DNA of 64,000 bases from Bacteroides sp. An322. Lineage in GTDB: Bacteria; Bacteroidota; Bacteroidia; Bacteroidales; Bacteroidaceae. Within the stretch, counting starts at the first letter, position 1. Every line of letters begins with the position of its first letter. Of this stretch, positions 43,874 to 54,962 are shown piece after piece. The stretch lies in NCBI RefSeq assembly GCF_002161765.1, contig NZ_NFIN01000009.1:1-64000 (forward strand). Direction: 5' to 3'. The notes beneath the pieces are model-generated. The model ran no database searches. It worked only from the letters and a program-made list of their open reading frames with translations, and was not told the origin of the DNA. A program made the translations under genes and the position numbers.

Positions 43874-45658
43874 ATGGAAAACTTAAAAGACGTAAAGCCC
43901 ATTGAAGATTTCAACTGGGAAGCTTATGAGAACGGTGAGTCAACCTCAAGCATAAGCAAGGAAGACCAAGAAAAGGCTTATGACAACACCTTGAACAAAG
44001 TAGGTGACCATGAGGTAGTTGACGGTACTGTTATCGCAATGAACAAACGTGAAGTCGTTGTTAACATCGGCTACAAATCAGACGGTATCATTCCGTTGAG
44101 CGAATTCCGTTACAATCCGGATTTGAAAGTAGGTGACACTGTAGAAGTGTACATCGAAAACCAAGAAGACAAGAAAGGTCAGTTAATCTTGTCGCACAAG
44201 AAAGCACGTGCTACACGTTCTTGGGACCGTGTGAACGAAGCTCTCGAAAACGAAGAAATTGTCAAGGGTTACATCAAGTGCCGTACGAAGGGCGGTATGA
44301 TTGTAGACGTATTCGGCATCGAAGCATTCTTGCCGGGCTCTCAAATTGATGTGAAACCTATCCGCGACTACGATGTATTCGTAGGCAAGACTATGGAATT
44401 CAAGGTGGTTAAAATCAACCAAGAATTCAAGAACGTTGTTGTTTCTCACAAGGCTCTTATCGAAGCAGAACTGGAACAACAGAAGAAAGAAATCATCAGC
44501 AAACTCGAAAAAGGCCAGGTACTGGAAGGTACTGTCAAGAATATCACTACTTACGGAGTATTCATCGACTTGGGCGGCGTAGACGGTTTGATTCACATCA
44601 CCGACTTGTCTTGGGGCCGTGTAAGCGATCCGCATGAAGTTGTTCAGTTGGATCAGAAACTGAACGTGGTTATCCTCGACTTCGATGACGAAAAGAAACG
44701 TATCGCTTTGGGTCTGAAACAATTGACTCCGCATCCTTGGGATAGCCTCGACCCGAACTTGAAGGTAGGCGACCATGTGAAAGGTAAAGTTGTCGTTATG
44801 GCTGATTATGGAGCATTCGTTGAAATCGCTCCGGGCGTAGAAGGATTGATTCACGTATCTGAAATGTCTTGGTCACAACACTTGCGTTCGGCTCAAGACT
44901 TCATGAAGGTAGGCGATGAAATCGAAGCCGTAATTTTGACTTTGGACCGCGACGAACGTAAGATGTCTTTGGGTATCAAACAATTGAAACCGGATCCATG
45001 GGAAACTATCGAAGAAAAGTATCCTGTAGGTTCTAAGCATACTGCTAAGGTTCGCAACTTCACTAACTTCGGTGTATTTGTAGAAATCGAAGAAGGTGTT
45101 GACGGTTTGATTCACATCTCAGACTTGTCTTGGACAAAGAAAATCAAACATCCTTCAGAATTCACTCAAATCGGTGCTGATATCGAAGTCGTTGTATTGG
45201 AAATCGATAAGGAAAACCGCCGCTTGAGCTTGGGTCACAAGCAATTGGAAGAAAATCCGTGGGATGTATTCGAAACTGTATTTACAGTAGGTTCGGTACA
45301 CGAAGGACAAATCATCGAAATGCTGGATAAGGGTGCCGTTATCGCTCTGCCTTACGGTGTAGAAGGTTTCGCAACTCCGAAGCATTTGGTAAAAGAAGAT
45401 GGTTCTCAAGCTCAGTTGGACGAAAAGCTTCCGTTCAAGGTTATCGAATTCAACAAGGACGCTAAGCGTATCATCTTGTCTCATAGCCGTATCTTCGAAG
45501 ATGCTCAAAAGGCAGAAGAAAAGGCAGAAAAGAAGGCTAAGAAGGCAGCTAAGAAAGAAGACGCTCCGATGATTCAGAATCAGGCAGCTTCTACTACCTT
45601 GGGTGACATCGATGCTTTGGCTGCATTGAAACAACAATTGGAAGAAGGAAAGAAATAA
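43874..45658 (+). CDS. rpsA: 30S ribosomal protein S1
   Basis: 594 residues with six S1 RNA-binding repeats starting near residues 50, 135, 220, 305, 392 and 478. Repeats three to five show GVFIDLGGVDGLIHITDLSW, GAFVEIAPGVEGLIHVSEMS and GVFVEIEEGVDGLIHISDLS. A charged Lys/Ala/Glu tail ends in LKQQLEEGKK. Promotes mRNA binding at the 30S subunit. Codon use is of the highly expressed type. Monocistronic, with its own promoter and a strong terminator. Confidence 0.97.
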   Translation: MENLKDVKPIEDFNWEAYENGESTSSISKEDQEKAYDNTLNKVGDHEVVDGTVIAMNKREVVVNIGYKSDGIIPLSEFRYNPDLKVGDTVEVYIENQEDKKGQLILSHKKARATRSWDRVNEALENEEIVKGYIKCRTKGGMIVDVFGIEAFLPGSQIDVKPIRDYDVFVGKTMEFKVVKINQEFKNVVVSHKALIEAELEQQKKEIISKLEKGQVLEGTVKNITTYGVFIDLGGVDGLIHITDLSWGRVSDPHEVVQLDQKLNVVILDFDDEKKRIALGLKQLTPHPWDSLDPNLKVGDHVKGKVVVMADYGAFVEIAPGVEGLIHVSEMSWSQHLRSAQDFMKVGDEIEAVILTLDRDERKMSLGIKQLKPDPWETIEEKYPVGSKHTAKVRNFTNFGVFVEIEEGVDGLIHISDLSWTKKIKHPSEFTQIGADIEVVVLEIDKENRRLSLGHKQLEENPWDVFETVFTVGSVHEGQIIEMLDKGAVIALPYGVEGFATPKHLVKEDGSQAQLDEKLPFKVIEFNKDAKRIILSHSRIFEDAQKAEEKAEKKAKKAAKKEDAPMIQNQAASTTLGDIDALAALKQQLEEGKK

Positions 45659-45682
45659 TATTGCTTCTTACATAGAATAAAG

Positions 45683-45717
45683 AAAAAGGATATGCCCTTG
45701 CGGGTGTATCCTTTTTT
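45683..45717 (+). terminator. Intrinsic terminator after rpsA
   Basis: AAAAAGGATATGCCC pairs with GGGTGTATCCTTTTTT around a TTGC loop. A T run follows on the plus strand; the A run on the other side could also serve minus-strand transcripts. Confidence 0.88.
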
Positions 45718-45901
45718 ATGTGTATCCGAGATGCTTCACTCCGTTTAGCATGACAAATGCTTTTTCGCAATTCATTTCTGATTGATATCGTATTTTGTAA
45801 ATCGAGAAGTGTAAATCTGTGCCTTTCTGTGTCGTCTGTGTACTATAAAAAAAGCGCCAGCAATATTTGCCGGCGCCTCTTCTTAACTTGTCAGTTTCTG
45901 A

Positions 45902-46453
45902 TTATTTCTTGAAATATCTGTTATACAGACCTTCGAAACCTTTTCCGTGACGAGCTTCGTCTTTAGCCATTTCGTGAACTGTATCGTGGATAGCGTCCAA
46001 GTTCAGTTGTTTAGCACGGGTAGCGATGCGTTTCTTGTCTTCGCAAGCACCAGCTTCAGCGTTCATGCGTTTTTCCAAGTTAGTTTTGGTATCCCAAACA
46101 CAGTCGCCCAGCAATTCAGCGAACTTAGAAGCGTGTTCAGCTTCTTCCCATGCGTAGCGTTTGAAAGCTTCAGCTACTTCAGGATAACCTTCGCGGTCTG
46201 CTTGGCGGCTCATTGCCAAGTACATACCAACTTCGGTGCATTCGCCCATGAAGTGGTTGTTCAGGTCTTTAATCATTTCTTCATCGCAACCTTTTGCTAC
46301 GCCGATAACGTGTTCGTCAACAAAAGTCAGACCGTTGTTGTCTTCTTCCATTTCTTTGAATTTAGAAGCGGGAGCTTTACACAATGGGCATTTTTCGGGA
46401 GCTGTTTCACCTTCATGGATGTAACCACATACTGTACAAATAAATTTTTTCAT
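45902..46453 (-). CDS. Reverse rubrerythrin (NADH peroxidase-type)
   Basis: 183 residues. N-terminal rubredoxin domain with [10 protein letters not shown] and CPLCKAPAS (Cys pairs), then a ferritin-like diiron four-helix domain with [21 protein letters not shown] and [10 protein letters not shown] ligands. The rubredoxin-first order marks the reverse type that reduces hydrogen peroxide in anaerobes. It lies 60 bases downstream of the PerR-like gene on the same strand and is likely under its control. Confidence 0.93.
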   Translation of the reverse strand: MKKFICTVCGYIHEGETAPEKCPLCKAPASKFKEMEEDNNGLTFVDEHVIGVAKGCDEEMIKDLNNHFMGECTEVGMYLAMSRQADREGYPEVAEAFKRYAWEEAEHASKFAELLGDCVWDTKTNLEKRMNAEAGACEDKKRIATRAKQLNLDAIHDTVHEMAKDEARHGKGFEGLYNRYFKK

Positions 46454-46514
46454 AATCGAATGATTTTAAATGAGTTAGTTATTTAGTTAATACATTAGCC
46501 TTTAAAGCTGTTTT

Positions 46515-46934
46515 TTAATTTTCATTCATGTTCAAGCAATTCGGACATACACCCTTATAATAGTGGTGTATTTCTTCTATCTGATACCCTTTTTCACGCA
46601 AATGCTTCATGTCTTCCGGTTCTTCCGGTGATAGAGGAATGTCGGTTATTTTTCCGCATACTTTGCATTGGAAGTGTGCATGTACCGAAGTGTCTCCGTC
46701 AAAGCAGGCATTCCGTTCATCGATGGTCAACATTCGCGCAGCTCCATGCTCTACAAAAAGCTTGAGCGTATTGTAGACCGTTGTTTTCGATAGGGTAGGA
46801 ATATCTGGACATAACGCCATATAGATTTCATCGATGCGCGGATGAGTATGGTGCTTCAGCAAGTAATCCATAATGGCAATACGCTGTACGGACGGCTTGA
46901 TGTGATAACTGAGCAGATATTCGTAAGCATTCAT
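46515..46934 (-). CDS. Fur-family regulator, PerR-like
   Basis: 139 residues. Winged helix (about 10-80, TLSKTTVYNTLKLFVEHG recognition region), regulatory metal site with HAHFQC, and a structural zinc site from CKVC and CPNC pairs. Context with rubrerythrin points to peroxide sensing rather than iron. A perfect 7-1-7 operator (46952-46966) lies between its promoter and start codon, so it probably represses itself and, by readthrough, rubrerythrin. Confidence 0.9.
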   Translation of the reverse strand: MNAYEYLLSYHIKPSVQRIAIMDYLLKHHTHPRIDEIYMALCPDIPTLSKTTVYNTLKLFVEHGAARMLTIDERNACFDGDTSVHAHFQCKVCGKITDIPLSPEEPEDMKHLREKGYQIEEIHHYYKGVCPNCLNMNEN

Positions 46935-46951
46935 CTTTATTACTTTCTTAT

Positions 46952-46966
46952 TTGTAATTATTACAA
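46952..46966. promoter_or_regulatory. PerR/Fur-type operator
   Basis: TTGTAATTATTACAA is a perfect 7-1-7 palindrome, two symmetric changes from the Per box TTATAATNATTATAA. It lies just inside the transcribed region after the -7 box at 46981-46988, where a bound repressor would block initiation. Confidence 0.82.
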
Positions 46967-46980
46967 TTTTAAATCTGAGG

Positions 46981-46988
46981 CAAAGATA
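46981..46988 (-). promoter_or_regulatory. -7 box for the PerR-like gene
   Basis: On the minus strand TATCTTTG, an exact TAnnTTTG match, 47 bases before the start codon and immediately upstream of the operator. Confidence 0.75.
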
Positions 46989-47070
46989 GAAATATTTTTC
47001 TTATCTGCAAAACGTGGATTGCTTTTTTTACTTTTTTTCAATATGGGTAGTTGTTACTCCTTTTTTATAT

Positions 47071-47078
47071 TATCTTTG
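47071..47078 (+). promoter_or_regulatory. -7 box for nadE
   Basis: TATCTTTG, an exact TAnnTTTG match, 33 bases before the ATG at 47112. TTGTTA at 47051-47056 is a possible -33 element but the spacing of 17 is short. Confidence 0.7.
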
Positions 47079-47111
47079 TCCGTTGTAAATTAGACATTAA
47101 ATGATACCCTT

Positions 47112-49043
47112 ATGAAATATGGTTTTGTAAAGGTGGCGGCTGCTATTCCTCAAGTAAAGATAGCCGACTGCCAGTATAATGCGGAACAGGCTGAAAGCCT
47201 GATAGCGAAAGCCGAAGGAAGCGGCGTGCAGGTGATTGTGTTTCCTGAACTGAACCTTACGGGATATTCGTGTGGAGACTTGTTCGGGCAGACTTTGTTG
47301 CTGGAGCAGGCAGAGTTGGGTTTGATGCGTGTGATGAATAACACACGTCAATTGGATATAATTTCCATTGTCGGAATGCCGGTACGGGTGGAATCTGTAT
47401 TGATGAATTGTGCAGTAGTGATTCAAAAAGGAAAGATATTAGGCATTGTCCCCAAAACTTATTTGCCCAATTATAAGGAGTTTTACGAGCATCGTTGGTT
47501 TGCTTCAGCCTTTACTTATACGGATGAGGTGGTAGTCCGCTTATGCGGGCAGCTTGCGCCGGTTAGCGCTAATTTGTTGTTTGAGACATCGGAAGTACGT
47601 TTTGGCATTGAGCTTTGCGAAGATGTGTGGGCACCTGTTCCTCCCAGTTCTGCATTGGCTTTGAAAGGTGCGGATATCATTTTCAATCTTTCTGCCGATA
47701 CGGAAAACATCAGCAAACATCAGTATTTGCGTTCGCTCTTGGCACAGCAGTCGGCTCGGTGTTTGGCTGGCTATGTCTTTGCTTCTTCGGGTTTCGGAGA
47801 ATCGACCACCGATGTAGTGTTTGCCGGTAACGCGTTGATTTATGAGAATGGAGGCCTGCTGGCGGCATCCGAACGTTTTTCTTTCGATAAACAATTGGTG
47901 ATGAGCGAAATTGATGTCGAGCGGTTGCGTGGTGAACGTTTGTTGAATACAACCTTTGCCGCAAGTGTCCGCCAAATGGATGGTTGTCCGGCAAAAGTGA
48001 TTCAGACGGAGCGTGTACCGGAAAAAGAACTCTCTTTGACCCGTAAAATAGAGCCGCATCCGTTTGTCCCTGCAGGAGGGGAGTTGCTTGATGAGCGTTG
48101 TGAGGAGATTTTCTCTATTCAGATAGCGGGATTGGCAAAACGGTTGGTGCATACAGGATGCAAGACGGTCGTAGTAGGCATTTCGGGTGGACTGGATTCG
48201 ACATTGGCGTTATTGGTATGTGTGAAGACATTCGATAAGTTGGGCTTGTCGCGCAAAGGGATTGTCGGGATTACGATGCCCGGATTTGGCACTACAGGGC
48301 GCACGCATCACAATGCGGTTGAATTGATGCGCTCGTTGGGAGTGACGTCACGCGAAATCAGTATTCGTGAGGCATGTATCCAGCACTTTAAAGATATCGG
48401 GCATGATTTGGATGTTCATGATGTGACATACGAAAACAGCCAGGCGCGTGAACGCACTCAAATCTTAATGGATTATGCCAATAAAATAGGAGGGTTGGTC
48501 ATCGGTACGGGTGACCTTTCCGAGTTGGCATTGGGATGGGCTACATACAATGGCGACCACATGTCGATGTATGGTGTCAATGCCAGCATTCCGAAAACGT
48601 TGGTGCGTTATTTGGTGAATTGGGTAGCCGAAACCGGTGTGGATGCCGATTCGCGTGCGACCTTATTGGATATCATCGATACGCCGATTAGTCCGGAACT
48701 GATTCCTGCCGATGAGAATGGCAATATCAAGCAGAAGACCGAAGATTTGGTAGGGCCTTACGAGTTGCATGATTTCTTTTTGTATCATTTTTTGCGTTTC
48801 GGTTTCCGTCCGGCTAAGATTTATTACTTAGCTTGTATAGCTTTCCGTGGGAATTATGATGACGCGACAATCAAGAAATGGCTGACCAATTTCTTCCGCC
48901 GTTTCTTTACTCAGCAATTCAAGCGTTCTTGTTTGCCCGATGGTCCGAAAGTTGGTTCGGTATCGTTAAGCCCGCGGGGCGATTGGCGTATGCCGAGCGA
49001 TGCCAGTGCCGCTTTATGGCTTCAAGAGTGCGAAGAGCTATAA
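47112..49043 (+). CDS. nadE: Glutamine-dependent NAD(+) synthetase
   Basis: 643 residues. N-terminal nitrilase-type glutaminase domain with catalytic Glu (VFPELNLTG), Lys (VPKTYLPNYKEFYE) and Cys (ELCEDVW). C-terminal ammonia-dependent synthetase with the pyrophosphate loop GISGGLDSTLAL (about 357-368) and TGDLSELALGWATYNGDHM. Makes NAD from deamido-NAD using glutamine nitrogen, the last step of NAD synthesis. Length is normal. Ends at a large inverted repeat that faces the convergent HD gene. Confidence 0.96.
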   Translation: MKYGFVKVAAAIPQVKIADCQYNAEQAESLIAKAEGSGVQVIVFPELNLTGYSCGDLFGQTLLLEQAELGLMRVMNNTRQLDIISIVGMPVRVESVLMNCAVVIQKGKILGIVPKTYLPNYKEFYEHRWFASAFTYTDEVVVRLCGQLAPVSANLLFETSEVRFGIELCEDVWAPVPPSSALALKGADIIFNLSADTENISKHQYLRSLLAQQSARCLAGYVFASSGFGESTTDVVFAGNALIYENGGLLAASERFSFDKQLVMSEIDVERLRGERLLNTTFAASVRQMDGCPAKVIQTERVPEKELSLTRKIEPHPFVPAGGELLDERCEEIFSIQIAGLAKRLVHTGCKTVVVGISGGLDSTLALLVCVKTFDKLGLSRKGIVGITMPGFGTTGRTHHNAVELMRSLGVTSREISIREACIQHFKDIGHDLDVHDVTYENSQARERTQILMDYANKIGGLVIGTGDLSELALGWATYNGDHMSMYGVNASIPKTLVRYLVNWVAETGVDADSRATLLDIIDTPISPELIPADENGNIKQKTEDLVGPYELHDFFLYHFLRFGFRPAKIYYLACIAFRGNYDDATIKKWLTNFFRRFFTQQFKRSCLPDGPKVGSVSLSPRGDWRMPSDASAALWLQECEEL

Positions 49044-49052
49044 TTTAATATA

Positions 49053-49133
49053 TTGAACACAGAGACGCAGAGGCACAGAGGAATATTTTTTATCAAGAAT
49101 AAAAACTCCGTGTCTCTGCGTCTCTGTGTTCAA
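49053..49133. repeat. Long inverted repeat between convergent genes, likely two-way terminator
   Basis: TTGAACACAGAGACGCAGAG (49053-49072) is perfectly paired by its reverse complement at 49114-49133. The partly matching inner sequence extends the stem. Related to the AACGCAGAGACGCAAA repeats at 58506 and 61751. Confidence 0.82.
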
Positions 49134-49144
49134 TAATTGAAAAA

Positions 49145-49735
49145 TCAAAGCTCGTCCAGTTCTTTCCCGGTGCGTTCCATGATGCTTGCGGCTAAGTTAT
49201 CGGCTACTTGGATAATCGAGACTAACGGATAAAGTTTTTTGGATGTGTCATAGCAACGCTGGTCTTCGAAACTGTTCATGTTGATGCCGAAAGCTCCCAT
49301 GTGCCAGCGGATGGCAAGCATTTCGTCGTCGCTCATTTCCAGTCCGTTGCAAAGCAAGAGGATAACCGATTTCTCACCGTGTCCCATTGGGAAGCCTTTG
49401 TATGATACTTTATAGCCTTCGGTGTCTTCCCAAATTCCCAATGCATTCTTGGTCTTTTTTACAGAGCGGATATAGATGTCGCTTTTGCATACGTCATGCA
49501 ACAGGCTGGCAATGATGACATTGTCTCTGCCTACTTCTTTTTCCAGTCCGGGTTCTAATGCTTTCATGCCTTCCCATACCATGAGGGCTGCTTTGCAAGT
49601 ATTAAGCGAGTGCTGCACCAGCCCGCCTTCGGTATTCAGATGATGGTTGGCAGATGCGGGTGCGTTGAAGAACCCCATTTCTTCCAATCCTTCAATAACG
49701 TCTTCCACTCCGTCGCGGTTGGTTGACCGCAACAA
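49145..49735 (-). CDS. HD-domain protein with a frameshift at its N terminus
   Basis: HD phosphohydrolase-like: HSLNT, the HD pair in IIASLLHDVCKSD (about 76-88), and RWHMGAFG further on. The open frame has no ATG before residue 20. A good start, MDLKK, lies at 49770 in another frame, and adding one A to the seven-A run after TTG would join it to KEEFIELLRSTNRDG. So either a single-base deletion or an assembly error affects the first codons; otherwise translation uses the TTG at 49735. Substrate unknown; probably a nucleotide or signal-molecule phosphohydrolase. Confidence 0.72.
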   Translation of the reverse strand: MLRSTNRDGVEDVIEGLEEMGFFNAPASANHHLNTEGGLVQHSLNTCKAALMVWEGMKALEPGLEKEVGRDNVIIASLLHDVCKSDIYIRSVKKTKNALGIWEDTEGYKVSYKGFPMGHGEKSVILLLCNGLEMSDDEMLAIRWHMGAFGINMNSFEDQRCYDTSKKLYPLVSIIQVADNLAASIMERTGKELDEL

Positions 49736-49770
49736 TTCGATAAATTCTTCTTTATTTTTTTCAAGTCCAT

Positions 49771-50087
49771 ATTGAGTATATATAATATAAGGTGTGGCAA
49801 GATACGAAGAAGATTCTGAATAGGCAAATAAAAACGGAAGACTTTCGACTCTTTTGATTTAGCCTTCAAAGCCTTTCACCCTTCACTCTTCAGTTTCTGA
49901 ATAGGCTTTTCTATTCTGGAAATGGAGCTTAGCGTGCAGAATCGAACTTTTCTGAAAAGCTTTCGGGCTTTTTCGTAGACTCAAATAGCTGTCAATATAA
50001 AAAGAGTTATCATTTCATTCAATTTTGATAAATCCTTTGTATATTTACCGAGACTTAGTAATCACAATTTGTTAAAATTAAAATGAA
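49771..50087. other. Intergenic region between divergent genes
   Basis: About 317 bases, AT-rich. It holds a weak hairpin AAAAGC/GCTTTT near 49951-49968 and a TATATTTA near 50040 that is one base from the -7 consensus for the downstream glycoside hydrolase operon. No gene seen. Confidence 0.5.
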
Positions 50088-51107
50088 ATGCTTATGAGAA
50101 ATTTGTTAGGAGTAGTTGGAGCAGTTTTGTTATTTGCAAATTGCACCTCTCAGCAGAAAGAGAATGTCCTTCCGACATTTCAAAACATGGGAAATCCGTT
50201 GATTACGGATAAGTTTACAGCCGACCCGGCACCGATGGTTCATAATGGGACGCTTTATTTGTATGTTGGTCATGATGAATTTTATGAAGGTCAGGACTCT
50301 GCATCCGGTGGAAAGGAATTCAATATTACGGAATGGCTTTGCTATTCGACAGAAGATATGCAGACATGGACAGACCATGGTTCGGTATTGAAGCCGACTG
50401 ATTTCAGTTGGGCTGTAGGGGAGGCTTGGGCATCTCAAGTCGTGGAAAAAGACGGCAAGTTTTATTATTATACTACCGTACAAGGTGGTGAGCCATACGT
50501 AGGAAAAGCAGTCGGAGTTGCGGTAGGCGATTCTCCTACAGGACCGTTTAAGGATGCGATAGGCAAACCTTTGGTATGTGATACCATGACATCTAACGGG
50601 GCACGTGGCTGGTGGAACGATATTGACCCGACCGTATTGATTGACGACGAAGGACAGGGTTGGATAAGTTGGGGAAACGGAACCTGTTTCTTGGCTAAAC
50701 TGAAACCCAATATGATTGAATTGGATGGTGATATTCAAGTGGTAGATTTGCCGAAATATGTAGAAGGGCCGTGGTTGCATAAACGAGGAGATATGTATTA
50801 CCTGACTTATGCGTCTATGGGCGAAGGAAGAGAAACCATTTCGTATGCAACGGCATCATCGGTTGCAGGACCGTGGACCTATCAAGGTGAACTTACGGGC
50901 ATGGCTGAAAACAGTTTCACAATTCATCCGGGAATCATCGAATTTAAAGATAAGTGGTATTTGTTCTATCACAATGCTGCTCTGACGTTGGATGGACATA
51001 AAGGGGCTATCGGACGTAGAAGCGTATGTGTGGATGAATTGTTCTATAATCCAGACGGAACCATGAAGTTCGTGGAACAGACGAAAAAGGGTGTAAGTGC
51101 AAAATAA
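50088..51107 (+). CDS. GH43-family glycoside hydrolase, lipoprotein
   Basis: 339 residues. Lipobox LFANC. Five-bladed propeller with the GH43 acids: Asp in KFTADPAPMV (base), Asp in DIDPTVLIDD, and Glu in VEGPWLHK (acid). Acts on beta-xylosides or alpha-L-arabinosides of hemicellulose. First gene of a four-gene operon with two CE1-type esterases and a second GH43. The ATG at 50094 is an alternative start. Confidence 0.9.
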   Translation: MLMRNLLGVVGAVLLFANCTSQQKENVLPTFQNMGNPLITDKFTADPAPMVHNGTLYLYVGHDEFYEGQDSASGGKEFNITEWLCYSTEDMQTWTDHGSVLKPTDFSWAVGEAWASQVVEKDGKFYYYTTVQGGEPYVGKAVGVAVGDSPTGPFKDAIGKPLVCDTMTSNGARGWWNDIDPTVLIDDEGQGWISWGNGTCFLAKLKPNMIELDGDIQVVDLPKYVEGPWLHKRGDMYYLTYASMGEGRETISYATASSVAGPWTYQGELTGMAENSFTIHPGIIEFKDKWYLFYHNAALTLDGHKGAIGRRSVCVDELFYNPDGTMKFVEQTKKGVSAK

Positions 51108-51122
51108 TTTAGTAAATTGTAA

Positions 51123-53410
<2,288 letters not shown>

Positions 53411-53451
53411 TGGATAATGCAGGATTGTTATACTGAAAATTAGATTGAAAC

Positions 53452-54771
53452 ATGAAGAGCAATAGATTATTTGCATTATTGGCAGGCTTGGGATTCGTTG
53501 TAGGAATTCAGGCACAGAATCCGATTATAACCGGGCAATTTACAGCAGACCCTACGGCGAGAGTCTTTGAAGGAAAGCTGTATCTTTATCCTTCTCATGA
53601 TATACCAAGCCCTATCGAGCGGTTGAAAGAATGGTTCTGTATGGCGGATTATCATGTCTTTTCTTCCGAAAATTTAGTGGATTGGACTGACCACGGTATG
53701 ATTCTTTCACAAGAGAATGTCCCTTGGGTTGATTCGGAGTCTTATTCTATGTGGGCACCCGATTGTGTTTACAAGGACGGAAAGTATTATTTTTATTTTC
53801 CTGCCAGCCCGAAAGGGAAAAAGGGGTTCAACGTTGGCGTTGCCATAGCTGATAAACCTTACGGACCTTTCAAACCGTTGCCTGAACCCATTAAAGGAGT
53901 GGGAGGTATCGACCCTTGTGTATTGCTTGATACCGACGGACAGGCTTATCTGTATTGGTCAGGGCGGGGATTGAATGTCGCAAAACTGAAAGACAATATG
54001 ACTGAGTTGGCTTCTGAACCGGTGTTGGTGGCTGATGTAGAAGACGGTTTCAAGGAAGGTCCGTTCGCTTTCAAGCATAACGGCAAGTATTACCTCACTT
54101 ATCCGTGGGTAAAGGACAAAACCGAATGCTTGGCATACGCGATGAGCGATAATCCGATGGGACCTTTTGAATATAAGGGAATTATTATGGAACAGTCTCC
54201 GACCGGATGCTGGACGAATCATCATTCGTTGGTAGAATATAAAGGACAATGGTATTTGTTCTATCATCATAATGATTATAGCCCGGAATTTGATAAGAAC
54301 CGTTCGGTCCGTGCCGATTCACTTACTTTTAATCCAGATGGGACGATTCAGCTTGTTACACCGACATTGCGTGGTGTGGGCATAACTGATGCTGGAAAAG
54401 CTATCCAACTCGACCGTTATAGTGCAATAAGCCAGGAAGGTGCTTCGATTGATTATATCAATCAAGCTAATAAATTTGACGGTTGGAAAGTATTGTTCAA
54501 TCGTAAAGATGCCTGGGTGAGCTATAATCGGGTAGATTTTGGTAATCAAGAGTGGCAAAAAGTCGATGCACGTGTCCTTTCGTCTGCTGGTGGTACATTA
54601 GGAGTATATGCAAATGAAAAAATGATTGCCGAAATAGAAGTGCCGGCATCTGTTTCAGAGTGGAAAACATTATCGGTTCCTGTAGAAGTTGCTCAGGCGG
54701 GCATTCAGGATTTGCGTGTATCTCTTGTGAAAGGCAATGATGTACAACTCGATTGGATTCGTTTTGAATGA
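53452..54771 (+). CDS. GH43-family glycoside hydrolase with C-terminal carbohydrate-binding domain
   Basis: 439 residues. Signal peptide MKSNRLFALLAGLGFVVGIQ then the propeller with catalytic Asp in QFTADPTARV, Asp in GIDPCVLLDT and Glu in FKEGPFAFKH. Residues about 310-439 form a CBM6-like beta-sandwich ending QLDWIRFE. Secreted or periplasmic arabinofuranosidase/xylosidase. Closes the hemicellulose operon at a very strong terminator. Confidence 0.9.
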   Translation: MKSNRLFALLAGLGFVVGIQAQNPIITGQFTADPTARVFEGKLYLYPSHDIPSPIERLKEWFCMADYHVFSSENLVDWTDHGMILSQENVPWVDSESYSMWAPDCVYKDGKYYFYFPASPKGKKGFNVGVAIADKPYGPFKPLPEPIKGVGGIDPCVLLDTDGQAYLYWSGRGLNVAKLKDNMTELASEPVLVADVEDGFKEGPFAFKHNGKYYLTYPWVKDKTECLAYAMSDNPMGPFEYKGIIMEQSPTGCWTNHHSLVEYKGQWYLFYHHNDYSPEFDKNRSVRADSLTFNPDGTIQLVTPTLRGVGITDAGKAIQLDRYSAISQEGASIDYINQANKFDGWKVLFNRKDAWVSYNRVDFGNQEWQKVDARVLSSAGGTLGVYANEKMIAEIEVPASVSEWKTLSVPVEVAQAGIQDLRVSLVKGNDVQLDWIRFE

Positions 54772-54826
54772 TTGCTTTTTTAAAAGGAAAGATTAATGAA
54801 GTTTCTTACTGTCTTAATCGTTATGT

Positions 54827-54876
54827 TAGGATTTGCTTTGGGCGTATTGCACGCCCAAAGCAAATCCTACTTTTTA
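54827..54876. terminator. Strong intrinsic terminator after the GH43 operon
   Basis: TAGGATTTGCTTTGGGCGT (54827-54845) and its perfect reverse complement (54851-54869) form a 19-bp stem with a five-base loop, followed by CTTTTTA. It also faces the convergent DUF2130 gene. Confidence 0.92.
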
Positions 54877-54962
54877 TAATAACCGGATATAACGATGCAT
54901 GGAGGTGCCTTCTGCATTGGAAGAAATCGGAATACCCGCTGTCTTCGGGTGCGGAAGGTTGT

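Noticed and set aside
54772-54962. A gene between the GH43 operon and the DUF2130 gene
   Set aside because: Open frames here span the 19-bp terminator stem and show no family features.
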